From: Myxococcota bacterium
GTDB lineage: Bacteria > Myxococcota_C > UBA6777
DNA: 64,000 nucleotides
Reading direction: 5' to 3'
Assembly (NCBI GenBank): GCA_023150835.1
Contig: JAKLKB010000014.1
Span: 1-64,000, forward strand
How positions within the stretch are numbered: the first letter of the stretch is position 1; each line of letters opens with the position of its first letter. Made by a program: the position numbers and the translations under genes. Shown here piece by piece: positions 7,555 to 16,992 of this stretch. The notes under the pieces are model-generated. The model saw only the letters and a program-made list of their open reading frames with translations, did not search any database and had not been told where the DNA came from.

Positions 7555-8724
7555 TTATCTCAACACCTCTGTGTCGATCCGCTTCAACTGATAGCCCTGC
7601 AAGTTTTCAAATCCCCCGTCCATCCGCGACCCACGCAAACGAAAACGCACACCACACCCCTCCGCCTCCAACACAAACGGCAGATCAGAACGCCGAAAAA
7701 ACAGACTCGGCTTGCGTTGTTGCGCTTCGACCTCCCAACGAAAGCGATAACGTAATGCGCTCGGAGTATCGGGAAAAAAGCCACACTGCTTCCAAATGCC
7801 TTCGCTCCAAAACTCGATCCGTTGGGCTTTTTGCACACACGCAGGCACCTGTGGCTGCGTCCACGCACCATCCACCAGCCGAAACATCACCCGATCCACA
7901 CCGATCCGCGCCTCCAGTGCGTACAAAAATCGACCCACATTCCGCAACACTTCGCGTTGAATGCTCGGATCGACGCGGCTCCATTGTGCCCAAGAATCCG
8001 AAGAAACCAAGTCTCGTTGTGGCTCGATATGCCGAAGAAAGAACAACCAATTCATCCGTAGATCCTGATGTTCCGTCAAGATCAAACTCTCTTTGATGTG
8101 CAGAGAATGAGACAACCCCGCATACTTTTCCCCCGCCCACTGAAACACAGCGGATTCTTCGGCTTGGCGACTGGCTGGCCCCAACCAACGCTGATAACGA
8201 CGAAACAGCGCTTGGGTCTGGGCTTTTGTTCGCGTTTGACAACTCGTCGAGATCTTCTGCAACCCCCACGCGCCAAAGAAAAACCGATGATGGCAAGGAT
8301 AAGGCCCTTGGTTGTCTTCATACAGAAAGATCTGCGGCCCACTTTTTTCAAGGGATGAAAACAACCGCTGCAAGCGCATACACGGGCCGATCAGCCATTG
8401 CTTACAAAGCACTTCTTGGACTCGATCGGGCCAATCGCCTGTCCACAAACCACGCAACATCTCCACACGCTGCGGAGCCTTCCAGACCGAAACAGGCGGC
8501 TTTTCACGCACCACAGCTGGCTGACACCCCCCCAAAAAACAAAGCAGACACACACACACAACTGCACCGATCCAACGGGGCTTTGGAAGCACTAGCACCA
8601 CCAAGCCGCGTAGAAAACCTACACTCCCCCACACAAGGGCGCTCCCTCGAAATCCCCCAGATTCCGCCCTCAACACCCTCTGCCCACGCCTCACCACGCT
8701 GCTTTGTTTTGAAGTGTCTCTCAT
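7555..8724 (-). CDS. Putative lipoprotein of unknown function
   Basis: A protein of up to 389 residues with no family I can name. A hydrophobic stretch followed by LCFLGGC is a clear lipobox, so it is probably membrane-anchored. The remainder is soluble, with many Trp and Arg and several scattered cysteines. The start is uncertain. The ATG at 8724 follows ggag, but it leaves about 65 residues before the lipobox Cys, far more than a normal signal peptide; a GTG roughly 40 codons further on would give a normal-length signal. It lies about 43 bp downstream of gpmI on the same strand and could be co-transcribed. It converges on the type III secretion operon with a 21-bp gap. Confidence 0.6.
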   Translation of the reverse strand: MRDTSKQSSVVRRGQRVLRAESGGFRGSALVWGSVGFLRGLVVLVLPKPRWIGAVVCVCLLCFLGGCQPAVVREKPPVSVWKAPQRVEMLRGLWTGDWPDRVQEVLCKQWLIGPCMRLQRLFSSLEKSGPQIFLYEDNQGPYPCHHRFFFGAWGLQKISTSCQTRTKAQTQALFRRYQRWLGPASRQAEESAVFQWAGEKYAGLSHSLHIKESLILTEHQDLRMNWLFFLRHIEPQRDLVSSDSWAQWSRVDPSIQREVLRNVGRFLYALEARIGVDRVMFRLVDGAWTQPQVPACVQKAQRIEFWSEGIWKQCGFFPDTPSALRYRFRWEVEAQQRKPSLFFRRSDLPFVLEAEGCGVRFRLRGSRMDGGFENLQGYQLKRIDTEVLR

Positions 8725-8767
8725 CCGCGATCTCCCGATCTCACCGTGTGTTCTCACAAAAACCGAC

Positions 8768-10417
8768 TCAATCCTCCCGCCGCTTGACCAATGAAGGCGC
8801 GTATCCATCGGGAGGTACGAAGCCCAAAAAGGTCAGAATCGTCGCTGCAACATTCGCTAAACCCGCCGCTTCGATCTGCGCGATCTCATAATGGGCCGAA
8901 CCAACGGGATCAAAGATGTAGAACGGAACGGGGTTGAGTGTGTGACTGGTCTTGCGTTCGGGCTTCCCATCCGCTGTATAGGCGATCTTGCCCTTCTTGT
9001 CGTGCGCAAACATCTCGTCCGCGTTCCCGTGATCCGCTGTCACAAACGCTACACCACCCGCCGCTTTCACCGCCTCCAAGATCCGACCCACGCACAAATC
9101 TACCGCTTCCACCGCAATCACCGCAGCATCCAAAGACCCCGTGTGTCCGACCATATCGCCGTTTGGCAGATTGGCTCGCAAAAATCGATGCCGACCCGCC
9201 ATGATCTCCTCGATCAAGCGATCTGTGATCTCGGCTGCTTTCATCCAAGGCCGTTGCTCAAAAGGCACCCGATCACTCGGGATCTCCACATACGTCTCAT
9301 GCTCTTCCGAAAACTTGCCTGTGCGGTTTCCGTTCCAAAAATACGTGACATGACCAAACTTTTGCGTTTCGCTGATCGCAAACTGCCGCACACCGCTGCG
9401 CACCAGATACTCACTCACGGTCTCGCGGATCGCGGGTGGCTCGACAAGATAACGCATCGGAATACCCAGATCCCCATCGTACTGCATCATCCCTGCAAAA
9501 AACACTTGAGGACGTGGACCCCGCGCAAACTTCGTAAAGTCTTGCTCTTCAAAGACGCGGCATAACTCCATCGCCCGATCACCTCGAAAGTTGAAGATCA
9601 AAAACACATCCCCATCACGCACAGGCCCCACAGCTTGGCCGTCCTCGGCGATCACAAACGGATCGAGATATTGATCGTTGTTGATCCCCCGTGAGCGACT
9701 CGCCTCGATCGCCGCCCGCGCCGTCGGATAGTGCGGACCTTCCCCCAAGATGTGCGTCTTCCAACCACGCTCCACCATCGCCCAATCCGCCTCGTACCGA
9801 TCCATCGTGATCACCATCCGCCCCCCTCCCGAAGCGATCCGATAATCCCGTCCCTGCAACACCATCTCCCGCAACACCCCCTCCAAACGCTCCACATACA
9901 CCAACGCCGAATCTGCCGGAACATCCCGACCATCCAACAAGATATGCACCCGCAACCGTGACACACCCGCCAACGCTGCCCGCCGCAACATCTCATACAA
10001 GTGCTGCTCATGGCTATGCACATTCCCATCCGACAACAAACCCAACAGATGCAGCGTCCCACCCGATCTCGCCCGTTCCATCGCCTCTTTCCACACAACC
10101 CCCTCAAACAAACGACCCGACGTGATCGCCTCTTGCACCAGCCGCGCTCCCTGCGCAAACACCCGCCCCGCCCCAAGAGCGTTATGCCCCACCTCCGAAT
10201 TGCCCATGTCTTCGTCGCTCGGCATCCCCACCGCCAAACCATGCGCACACAACCTCGTCCACTTCCCACGCGCCAACTGATCCAGATGCGGCGTGCGCGC
10301 CAACATCACCGCATTCCCTTCATCTTGCGGCCCGATCGCCACACCATCCATCACCACCAACACCACAGGCCCTTGCGTCAACGGCCCTTGTTTATGCTTC
10401 TTCAACGCCTCGACCAT
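8768..10417 (-). CDS. gpmI: 2,3-bisphosphoglycerate-independent phosphoglycerate mutase (plant/kinetoplastid-like subtype)
   Basis: A 549-residue cytosolic enzyme interconverting 3- and 2-phosphoglycerate in glycolysis/gluconeogenesis. It belongs to the alkaline-phosphatase superfamily and needs two metal ions. The metal-binding start is VVLVVMDG (18-25). The phosphorylated serine is Ser74 in MGNSEVGHNALGAGR. Other core motifs are DGRDVP, IASGGGRM, DRYEADW, FNFRGDRAMEL, PNGDMVGHTG and TADHGN. The normal bacterial enzyme is about 510 residues and has a different middle. Segments such as SETQKFGHVTYFWNGNR and the insertion near MMQYDGDLGIP match, from memory, the longer enzymes of plants and trypanosomatids. 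The start follows an aggagaggtgag ribosome-binding site. Confidence 0.95.
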   Translation of the reverse strand: MVEALKKHKQGPLTQGPVVLVVMDGVAIGPQDEGNAVMLARTPHLDQLARGKWTRLCAHGLAVGMPSDEDMGNSEVGHNALGAGRVFAQGARLVQEAITSGRLFEGVVWKEAMERARSGGTLHLLGLLSDGNVHSHEQHLYEMLRRAALAGVSRLRVHILLDGRDVPADSALVYVERLEGVLREMVLQGRDYRIASGGGRMVITMDRYEADWAMVERGWKTHILGEGPHYPTARAAIEASRSRGINNDQYLDPFVIAEDGQAVGPVRDGDVFLIFNFRGDRAMELCRVFEEQDFTKFARGPRPQVFFAGMMQYDGDLGIPMRYLVEPPAIRETVSEYLVRSGVRQFAISETQKFGHVTYFWNGNRTGKFSEEHETYVEIPSDRVPFEQRPWMKAAEITDRLIEEIMAGRHRFLRANLPNGDMVGHTGSLDAAVIAVEAVDLCVGRILEAVKAAGGVAFVTADHGNADEMFAHDKKGKIAYTADGKPERKTSHTLNPVPFYIFDPVGSAHYEIAQIEAAGLANVAATILTFLGFVPPDGYAPSLVKRRED

Positions 10418-10615
10418 CTCACCTCTCCTCTTGTGCGCTCCTTGTCAAAAAGATCATTTTGCGCTTTGATCTCGGTTGATTGACAAAAAAACCGCAGGTT
10501 TCACGACCTCGCAGGGCCGTCGTTTTTGGATATGTACCTTCGCGTACTCTACTGGCTTCTTGCTTAGACAGAAGCCCACTCCCATTCAAAGGCCACCGCG
10601 CAGAAAAGGCAGAAG

Positions 10616-11479
10616 ATGTCCACAAAACCCATCGAACAAGATCCGCAGTACCAAAATCTTCTCGAAAAGCTCGCGCAACTTGATCCCTCCTTTGATCCGC
10701 AGCTTCAGCCAAGCCGCTATTTACAAAACCAACGCTCCTCCGAACAAGAACTGATCGCCAACCTCCAACACAACGATCCGTTGATGCGTGCGGATACTGC
10801 GGAGCTTTTGGGACAACGACAAATCAAGTCTGCTCTCAAACCCCTCAAAGAACTCGCCGAAAAAGATCCTGATGGCTCTGTCCGACAAGCCGCCTCAGTC
10901 GCCGTGATCCGCATCGGCGGTGATCCTCTTCTCGCCGAGATCGCCAAAAATCTCCGACACGAAGATCCCGAAGTCGTCGCACACGCCGCCGTCACCCTCG
11001 GAAAGGTCGGCGATCCCAAGATCGTACCCAACTTGCTCGCCGCCTTCCAAACCGAAGAGCCTCTCGTCGGTTCCGCCATCGCTTGGGCGCTCGGAAGACT
11101 CGGTGATCCCCGTGCGATCTCTTGGCTCGCTGCGGCCCTCGAAAACGGTTTCGTCCCCGCAAATGCCGCCGAAGCCCTCGGACGCATCGGCGATATCGAA
11201 GCCATCCCTATCCTCACGCGCACTCTCCAACACCCCAACGATGACGCTCGCGCCTACGCCGCCCGCGCCCTCGGCTTGATGAAAGAACCTCCCGGACTCA
11301 AAGGCGTCCGCGCCCAAACTTGGCTCCAACGCAAAGAAGAGATGATCGAAGCCCTTCGCCAAGCCCTCGAAGAAGACCCTTCCCGTAAAGTCCGCATCTT
11401 CGCATCCATCGCATTGTTTGAACTCGGTGTCAAACAAGCCGGAAAACACTTCCTCCAACTCCTCAAAGATAACCCCTAA
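10616..11479 (+). CDS. HEAT-repeat protein
   Basis: A 287-residue soluble protein built largely from HEAT/PBS-lyase-type helical repeats. At least five units are visible between about residues 45 and 230. Each contains a variant of D-x-x-V-R-x-x-A-A-x-A-L-G-x-I-G-D-P-x-A-I-P-x-L: for example VRQAASVAVIRIGGDPLLAE, VVAHAAVTLGKVGDPKIVPN, AIAWALGRLGDPRAISWLAA and ALGRIGDIEAIPILTRTL. Such proteins act as binding scaffolds or, rarely, as phycobilin lyase relatives; no substrate can be inferred. There is no signal peptide, so it is probably cytosolic. The ATG at 10616 is preceded by a weak purine stretch. It stands alone between gpmI (divergent) and xseB (convergent). Confidence 0.75.
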   Translation: MSTKPIEQDPQYQNLLEKLAQLDPSFDPQLQPSRYLQNQRSSEQELIANLQHNDPLMRADTAELLGQRQIKSALKPLKELAEKDPDGSVRQAASVAVIRIGGDPLLAEIAKNLRHEDPEVVAHAAVTLGKVGDPKIVPNLLAAFQTEEPLVGSAIAWALGRLGDPRAISWLAAALENGFVPANAAEALGRIGDIEAIPILTRTLQHPNDDARAYAARALGLMKEPPGLKGVRAQTWLQRKEEMIEALRQALEEDPSRKVRIFASIALFELGVKQAGKHFLQLLKDNP

Positions 11480-11551
11480 CCCACACCTCCTGCGCCTACC
11501 GTCCTCTCGCCCACAACCAACTCTCCCCACAAAGATCCCCCCAACACAGCA

Positions 11552-11908
11552 TCAAAAGTCCCTATTATCCGACGCATCAGACGATTCATCGTCATCTTCG
11601 TCATCGTCCCCGTCTTCTTCGTCCTGTTTTTGACCACCTTGTTCCTGAACCAACTTCGCCGTCCCACCGGCCTCTTGCGAAGAAGGATCGCTCCAAGGCT
11701 CACGGAGCCAAGCCCCACCCTGTCCGTCCCGTAGCAATTGACGGATATCTTGCTCTGCTTGATCCAAACGCTGCCCGCCCTCTCGACACAGCCAAACTCC
11801 CCGCTCAAACAAGCGCAACGATTCTTCGAGGCTATGTTCCCCCTGCTCCAAACGCTCCACCAACGATTCCAACTCCACAAACAACGCTTCCAAACTTTGC
11901 GCCTTCAC
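11552..11908 (-). CDS. xseB: Exodeoxyribonuclease VII small subunit
   Basis: A 118-residue protein. Residues 5-62 carry the XseB signature: FVELESLVERLEQGEHSLEE, then SLRLFERGVWLCREGGQRLDQAEQDI. The small subunit associates in several copies with XseA to form the nuclease that degrades single-stranded DNA to oligonucleotides. The remaining 50 residues are an extra tail ending in a run of Asp/Glu (DDDEDDDE), absent from typical 75-85-residue XseB proteins. The start is a GTG preceded by aggag eight bases away. xseA is not adjacent and not in the window, although the two often neighbour each other. Confidence 0.85.
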   Translation of the reverse strand: MKAQSLEALFVELESLVERLEQGEHSLEESLRLFERGVWLCREGGQRLDQAEQDIRQLLRDGQGGAWLREPWSDPSSQEAGGTAKLVQEQGGQKQDEEDGDDDEDDDESSDASDNRDF

Positions 11909-12160
11909 CCATCACTCCTACTCTCTAAACGCGATCACCCAACTTCCGTATCTGTGGATCACGCAGACACCCTTGAACATCCAAGGACCCGATCACATCA
12001 TCCCATCAATGCGCCTTCTTGTCTGATAAGGCAATCTGCACGCCCCCCAAATGAGGTCGTGCCTCATCAGGCCAAGAACGCTCTCCCCCCCGATCATCGG
12101 CAGTTTGCCTACATGATCCCTCCTCCAACGGGCTGCGGCCCGCATCGTGGAAGGTTTGCT

Positions 12161-14461
12161 GTGCAAAAAAACACACCCTCTCCATCCCATTTCGCCTATT
12201 CTACCGTATCTACCGCGTTTTTCCTTCTGTTCTCTCTCGGCCTACTGCTCGCTTGCGAAACCACCCCAACACGACACAACCCCTCCCCCCTCTCTCTTCA
12301 ACCCGAAGAAAAAATCTTCCGCTTCCAAGGCCCCGGCCACCTCGACCTCCAAGCCGATCACCACCCCGCCCTCGTCTACCGCTTCGAGATATCCGTCGCC
12401 CAAGCCGGACTTTACGCCTTTGAGACACACGGGAAACTCGATACGCTTTGCGCGCTTGTCCACTTCACCCCCACCGAAGAACGCACCCTCTCCGTCAACG
12501 ATATCGGCGGCACAAGCGAAAATTGCAAACTGATCTGGGCTTTACCCAGCGGAACCCACATCTTCAAAGTCCGCACCGATGGAATCGGTCCTTTCCGCGT
12601 CCAACTGGATCGCGTCGCTTGGCAAAAACAAGTCAACGTAACCCTCCGCTCGGGCGGAACCACCGCAGGCCACATCGAAGGCGTCTTCGATCGACACCGC
12701 TTCCGCTTTCACCTCCCCGCCCCTCGGATGATCCAGATCCAAGCCACCGGCGAAGGCAACCTCCAGTGCATCCTTCAAAAAGCAGGAGCCTCTTGGCGGT
12801 ACGACCCCTCCTTCCGCCAGCCTTACGGCTCCTGTGTCCTTGGTCGACTGCTTGAGCCGGGCGAGTACCTCTTTGATCTTCGAAGTGATCAACCCAATAC
12901 ATCTTATAAAATCACCTATCAAAAAGTTCGGATGAGTCCCCTCCAAGCCGGGCAGATCCACGAAGGCTTCCTCCGTGAAGAAACCTTTGACATCTACCAA
13001 CTCGATCTCCCAAAAGACCGATACCACCGCATCCAAAGTCACGGCGCTCTCGCGATCCGCTGCACCCTCGAAGATGAACCCGGACACGTGATCGCCGCCT
13101 CGCATACCCCCGATGCCCCCTGCCTGATCGAAGGCTCCTTTCCCCCAAAACGCTACCTCTTGCGCGTCCGCACCGACAAACCCGCCCAACAAGGCCGCTA
13201 CCAGATCAGTTTCGAGCCACTCCCCTTCACCTCCCTCCCCACACACACACAGCGCGAGTTCCTCCCTCCCTTCCACCAAGCCCTCCAGATCTACCAGATC
13301 CACATCCAAACCCCTCAACTCTATCACTTCTCCATCGACAAACGCTCTGCACATTGCGTACTCTCCGATCAGATCGGACAAAAACCGCCAATCATGGATC
13401 TCTCTGAGTCCGATCAATGCGCCTTTTTTGCCGAACTCGAAACAGGCCGCTACTTCCTCAAAGTCTACCCCCTCGAACGCGAAGAACAACCTTACCAACT
13501 CTCCGTTGCTCCCTATCAGCCCGCGTCAAGCAATCAACTCGAAGACCGAAAACCCCGACTAATCGGCCCTGTCGAACTCGGACACAACAGCGTCTTTTTG
13601 GTCCACGTCCACAAACCACAAACCGTCGTCCTTGAAACTCACGGCTCTCTTGACACTGTCTGCGAACTCTTTCGCGCAGAACTCCCGCTCGATAAACAAA
13701 CTCCCATCGACCGCAACGACGACAAAGGCTCCGCCCACCGCTTTAATTGCCAGATCAGTCGCTTTCTGATGCCCGGGCAATACAAACTTCGTGTGCGTGT
13801 CCAAAGCCAAAAAGGCGGTCGCTTCTGGGTGCAGCGCCGCACCCTCACCGTCCCCCAGATCCGCATCGGACAACCCATCTCCGCCGTATTCAAAGACAAA
13901 CGCAAGCCCCACCGGTACCTCCTCCCTCTCCCCCAACCCACCATCCTTGCCCTTCGCACCGAAAGCGGTATCGACACCGTATGCGATCTCCTCAACAACG
14001 ACGGCGAACACGTCGCAAAAGACGATGACAGCGGCACCGACCAAAACTGTATGCTCACACAGATCCTCCCCGCAGGTTTCTACTCTCTCCAAGTCTCCGT
14101 CCACCGCGAAGTCGGTCCCTACCGCCTCTTTGCAGATACACTTCCCTCCCCCTCCCTCCAACCCAACACACCCCTCGACGGTGCCTTTTATCCACCTTAC
14201 CGAACCAACTACTATACCCTCCAACTCCCCAAAGGTGGGCAGTTTACGATGCGCACCTACGGAAACCAAGACACCCTTTGCGCCCTCTTTAATCCCCAAG
14301 GCAAACTCCTCGCCAAAAACGATGACCGCCCCCACAACGACAAAAATTGCCAGATCACCGAAGTCCTCGCCGCTGGGACTTATTTCCTCCAGATCCGCCT
14401 CCACAATAACGTCAAACCCGAAGGCAATATGCCCTTTCGCGTCGGTCTCACCTCCCCCTAA
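12161..14461 (+). CDS. Large lipoprotein with pre-peptidase (PPC)-like repeats
   Basis: A 766-residue predicted lipoprotein (signal FFLLFSLGLLLAC). The body is a chain of beta-sandwich-like repeats. The clearest copies share a frame of D-x-x-C-x-L, a D-D or N-D loop, then N-C-x-I/L, a Pro/Ala-Gly-x-Y and an alternating strand: LDTLCALVHF with SENCKLIWALPSGTHIFKVR; LDTVCELF with FNCQISRFLMPGQYKLRVRV; IDTVCDLLNNDGEHVAKDDD with QNCMLTQILPAGFYSLQVS; QDTLCALFNPQGKLLAKNDD with KNCQITEVLAAGTYFLQIR. This resembles the bacterial pre-peptidase C-terminal (PPC) domain, often a surface adhesion or calcium-binding module. The GTG at 12161 has ggaagg six bases upstream and gives a proper signal peptide; an in-frame ATG 16 codons earlier does not. 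It is divergent from xseB. Confidence 0.65.
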   Translation: MQKNTPSPSHFAYSTVSTAFFLLFSLGLLLACETTPTRHNPSPLSLQPEEKIFRFQGPGHLDLQADHHPALVYRFEISVAQAGLYAFETHGKLDTLCALVHFTPTEERTLSVNDIGGTSENCKLIWALPSGTHIFKVRTDGIGPFRVQLDRVAWQKQVNVTLRSGGTTAGHIEGVFDRHRFRFHLPAPRMIQIQATGEGNLQCILQKAGASWRYDPSFRQPYGSCVLGRLLEPGEYLFDLRSDQPNTSYKITYQKVRMSPLQAGQIHEGFLREETFDIYQLDLPKDRYHRIQSHGALAIRCTLEDEPGHVIAASHTPDAPCLIEGSFPPKRYLLRVRTDKPAQQGRYQISFEPLPFTSLPTHTQREFLPPFHQALQIYQIHIQTPQLYHFSIDKRSAHCVLSDQIGQKPPIMDLSESDQCAFFAELETGRYFLKVYPLEREEQPYQLSVAPYQPASSNQLEDRKPRLIGPVELGHNSVFLVHVHKPQTVVLETHGSLDTVCELFRAELPLDKQTPIDRNDDKGSAHRFNCQISRFLMPGQYKLRVRVQSQKGGRFWVQRRTLTVPQIRIGQPISAVFKDKRKPHRYLLPLPQPTILALRTESGIDTVCDLLNNDGEHVAKDDDSGTDQNCMLTQILPAGFYSLQVSVHREVGPYRLFADTLPSPSLQPNTPLDGAFYPPYRTNYYTLQLPKGGQFTMRTYGNQDTLCALFNPQGKLLAKNDDRPHNDKNCQITEVLAAGTYFLQIRLHNNVKPEGNMPFRVGLTSP

Positions 14462-14560
14462 ACACGCAACGCTCTTTCGCGTCGATCTCACCTCCCCCCA
14501 AACACGCAACGCTCTTTTGCGTCGATCTCACCTCCCCCCAAACACGCAACGCTCTTTTGC
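14434..14560 (+). repeat. 40-bp tandem repeat that begins inside the 3' end of a gene
   Basis: Three 40-bp copies and a 7-base partial copy. The first spans the last nine codons and stop codon of the gene ending at 14461; the second and third lie wholly in the spacer and differ by a few substitutions (a g-to-a change in gtcggtctc and loss of the stop triplet, ccta becoming ccca). The rest of the spacer, to the J-domain gene at 14753, shows no other gene or clear signal. Confidence 0.9.
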
Positions 14561-14752
14561 TAGACAAATCCCCTCTGCCAGATTATCTTGCGCCCACCTT
14601 GGGCGTACCACAGCGATCTTCCCAAAAAGCACACAACGCTCTTGTGTCCACGCTTTGGCAAAGATAAGCTACCGCTTGTTTGCATACTCATGCACAACCT
14701 TGCGATCGTGCATCCCGCACAAGGTTCCGTCCCACCAAGAGAAGGAACGCTC

Positions 14753-15205
14753 ATGAGCCTCGCAGATCTCGGGAAAAAATTGTTTGAAGCGGCACACCTC
14801 CGCACAAAAAACCTCTGGTCCGAGATCGGCAAAGACCTGCGCGATTCCTCCCTTCAATGGGACAAGATCCGCCAAGAGTTGTTGTCTCAAGGCAGCCAAC
14901 TCGTTCATGATCTCGAACGCGAGCTGCGAACGTGGATTATCGAAGAAGGCCGCAGACAGGGCGTAAGCTGGTCTTATGCCCTCGGACGTGACCCCCGCCT
15001 CGAAGAGTCCTACCGCTTGCTTGACCTCCCCTACGGCACCGAGATGAACAACGTCAAACACCGCTTCCGCGAGCTTCTTAAGCTCCATCACCCCGATCGC
15101 TATATGGCTGATCCCAAAAAATATCAACTCGCGACACGAACTTCACAAACCCTTACAGAAGCCTACCACCATATCCAAAAGGCTTTCGATGAAGGGCGGA
15201 TCTAA
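14753..15205 (+). CDS. Small J-domain (DnaJ-like) protein
   Basis: A 150-residue protein whose C-terminal 65 residues form a J-domain: a first helix LEESYRLLDLPYGTEMNNVK, then FRELLKLHHPDRYM with the essential His-Pro-Asp, then a third and fourth helix (TLTEAYHHIQKAF). J-domains stimulate ATP hydrolysis by DnaK-type Hsp70 chaperones. The N-terminal 75 residues are helical and charged, with no Gly/Phe linker or zinc fingers, so this is a class III co-chaperone with a private client. The ATG at 14753 follows agaagga; a longer frame from 14588 lacks a ribosome-binding site. No Hsp70 gene is nearby. Confidence 0.85.
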   Translation: MSLADLGKKLFEAAHLRTKNLWSEIGKDLRDSSLQWDKIRQELLSQGSQLVHDLERELRTWIIEEGRRQGVSWSYALGRDPRLEESYRLLDLPYGTEMNNVKHRFRELLKLHHPDRYMADPKKYQLATRTSQTLTEAYHHIQKAFDEGRI

Positions 15206-15324
15206 ACACTCCCCGCTGAGACCGACCATCGCGCCACACACGACACTCCGCTCCGCTCGCGCAAGATGAACAAACCTCAGCACCGCATCATATCCAAGGA
15301 CGTCAGAGGAGGCGGCAGAAGCTC

Positions 15325-16812
15325 ATGCCACTGTTGGGCAAGATAGAAGAAGGCACCATCGCACAGCTCCTACAATCCGCATCAAACACACAACAAGACG
15401 CCGTTCTTGTTCTCGACAACCACGACGAACGCGCCACCATACACATCGAAGAAGGCCAAGTCACCCGCATCGATCACCAACACAACCTCGCCACACCCGC
15501 CCTCCAAATCCTTCAAAATTGGTCGCAAGGGCGTTTCCTGCTGTGCCACGCCCACACCCCCGAAGCACGCGCTGCTTCCGTACACTACAACGCCGATATC
15601 TGGCTGCTCGATCTCGATACCACCCGCCGCGATGCTCTCCTCCAATCCATCGAAGAAGCCGGCTATAGCGTCTGCCTCCTGCTCGATCCAGCCCAAGCAC
15701 CCGCCCTGCTCCAACACAACCCTCCCGCCATCGTCTTGCTTGGCGAAGGTCTCGCTCAAAAAGACGAGGCTCTGCTCGCACAACTCGAAGAATCCGCCCT
15801 CAACGACCTTCATCTGTTCCTCCTCGGCCAACAAGAAACCCCTCCCCCTGCACTTCACGCTCACGCAAAAAACTGGTTCGCCTTCCCCTCTCAACGCGAT
15901 GATCTCTTGGATATCATCCGACAAAACCTCCGCAAAGCCCCCGGTATGCAGATCCAACCCTTCGATCCCGCATGGCTCCATCTGCTCAGCGAACTTACCC
16001 CTCCGCTCAAGCCCCAGATGCGCATCCAGATCAACCCCGCACGCTGGCAAGAACTCCAACAAAAAGAGATCCCTCCCCTCTGGCGCGAGTGGCTGCGCTC
16101 CCTTGACAGCCGACAACCTCTCGTTCGATGGCTCAAAAATTATCCCGGTGACCCCCGGCACGCTCGCCTCTCCATGAATATCCTCCTCCAAACCGGCCTG
16201 ATCGAGATCCAAGGACAACCCCACGCTGGTGACGCTCATCTCTCCGAACCCGCCACCATTTCTTCCACCCAGATCGCACCTCACACCACCAAAGGCTCTT
16301 TTGCTTGGCTCAAAGTCATCGTCCTTGGCTTGCGTGGCGACCGACGCGAAGAATACATCCATTCACTCCAACAGATCTCTCAAACCCAAGCCTCCCGCAT
16401 CCCACGCGAACCCACCGTCCAGATCCCTTACCTTCCCAAAACTGAGTACGCCCGCATCCCCCTCCGCCAAGACTCCCTTCTTGTCGTCTATGGCGCAGTC
16501 TCCGAAACCTCCGTCGACTCCATCTTTGAAAAAGTCGGCGTTGACCTCTCCAGTTTCCTGTTCTTCGTCGATATGGAAAACCCCGACGAGGCCGCCCATA
16601 TCCGCGATATCCGACAACGCCTTCTCGCTCGGTACAACATCCCCGACTTGATCATGATCGCCGACTCCCCCAACCTCCAATCCTCCCAGATCCGCGAACA
16701 ACTCCGCCTCTCCCCTCAAACCCCCATCGAACCCGTCAAACAACTTGAACTGAAATCGACTTATAAAATACTAAGAAAACTTCTCCTAAAATCTGTCGTC
16801 TCGCCGAGCTAA
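15325..16812 (+). CDS. DUF4388 protein with a degenerate GTPase-like C-terminal domain
   Basis: A 495-residue protein. Residues 1-75 (LGKIEEGTIAQLLQSASNTQ, then AVLVLDNHDERATIHIEEGQ and ILQNWSQGRFLL) match DUF4388, the PatA-like N-terminal module common in Myxococcota signalling proteins. The middle (80-310) includes a response-regulator-like stretch but is not assignable. From about 330 it follows the order of a small GTPase: VIVLGLRGDRREEYIHSL stands where the P-loop would be, SLLVVYGAVSE at the G3 position, and FLFFVDMENPDEAAHIRDIR and PDLIMIADSPN at the G4 position. The P-loop GKT/S and the NKxD motif are absent, so it would be a pseudo-GTPase. A gaggagg ribosome-binding site lies somewhat far (about 12 bases) from the ATG. 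Confidence 0.65.
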   Translation: MPLLGKIEEGTIAQLLQSASNTQQDAVLVLDNHDERATIHIEEGQVTRIDHQHNLATPALQILQNWSQGRFLLCHAHTPEARAASVHYNADIWLLDLDTTRRDALLQSIEEAGYSVCLLLDPAQAPALLQHNPPAIVLLGEGLAQKDEALLAQLEESALNDLHLFLLGQQETPPPALHAHAKNWFAFPSQRDDLLDIIRQNLRKAPGMQIQPFDPAWLHLLSELTPPLKPQMRIQINPARWQELQQKEIPPLWREWLRSLDSRQPLVRWLKNYPGDPRHARLSMNILLQTGLIEIQGQPHAGDAHLSEPATISSTQIAPHTTKGSFAWLKVIVLGLRGDRREEYIHSLQQISQTQASRIPREPTVQIPYLPKTEYARIPLRQDSLLVVYGAVSETSVDSIFEKVGVDLSSFLFFVDMENPDEAAHIRDIRQRLLARYNIPDLIMIADSPNLQSSQIREQLRLSPQTPIEPVKQLELKSTYKILRKLLLKSVVSPS

Positions 16813-16992
16813 CCGCACTTCCCAGCCGAGCCAAGTCTCCGTGCTGCTCGGCTGCTTGCAACAAAATGCTGATCTTTGAAGTCACCATCGAAGCGGGAGC
16901 CCCTGTCACGAAAAAAAGACTCCGCCCTCAAAAACACCCATAGCATACCCTCAACCGCACGAACCTCGTCTCCCAATGCACCGGAGGAAACC

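Noticed and set aside
16824-16853. Stem-loop agccgagc/gctcggct after the gene ending at 16812, as a terminator
   Set aside because: The loop is 14 bases and no T-run follows, so intrinsic termination is not supported.
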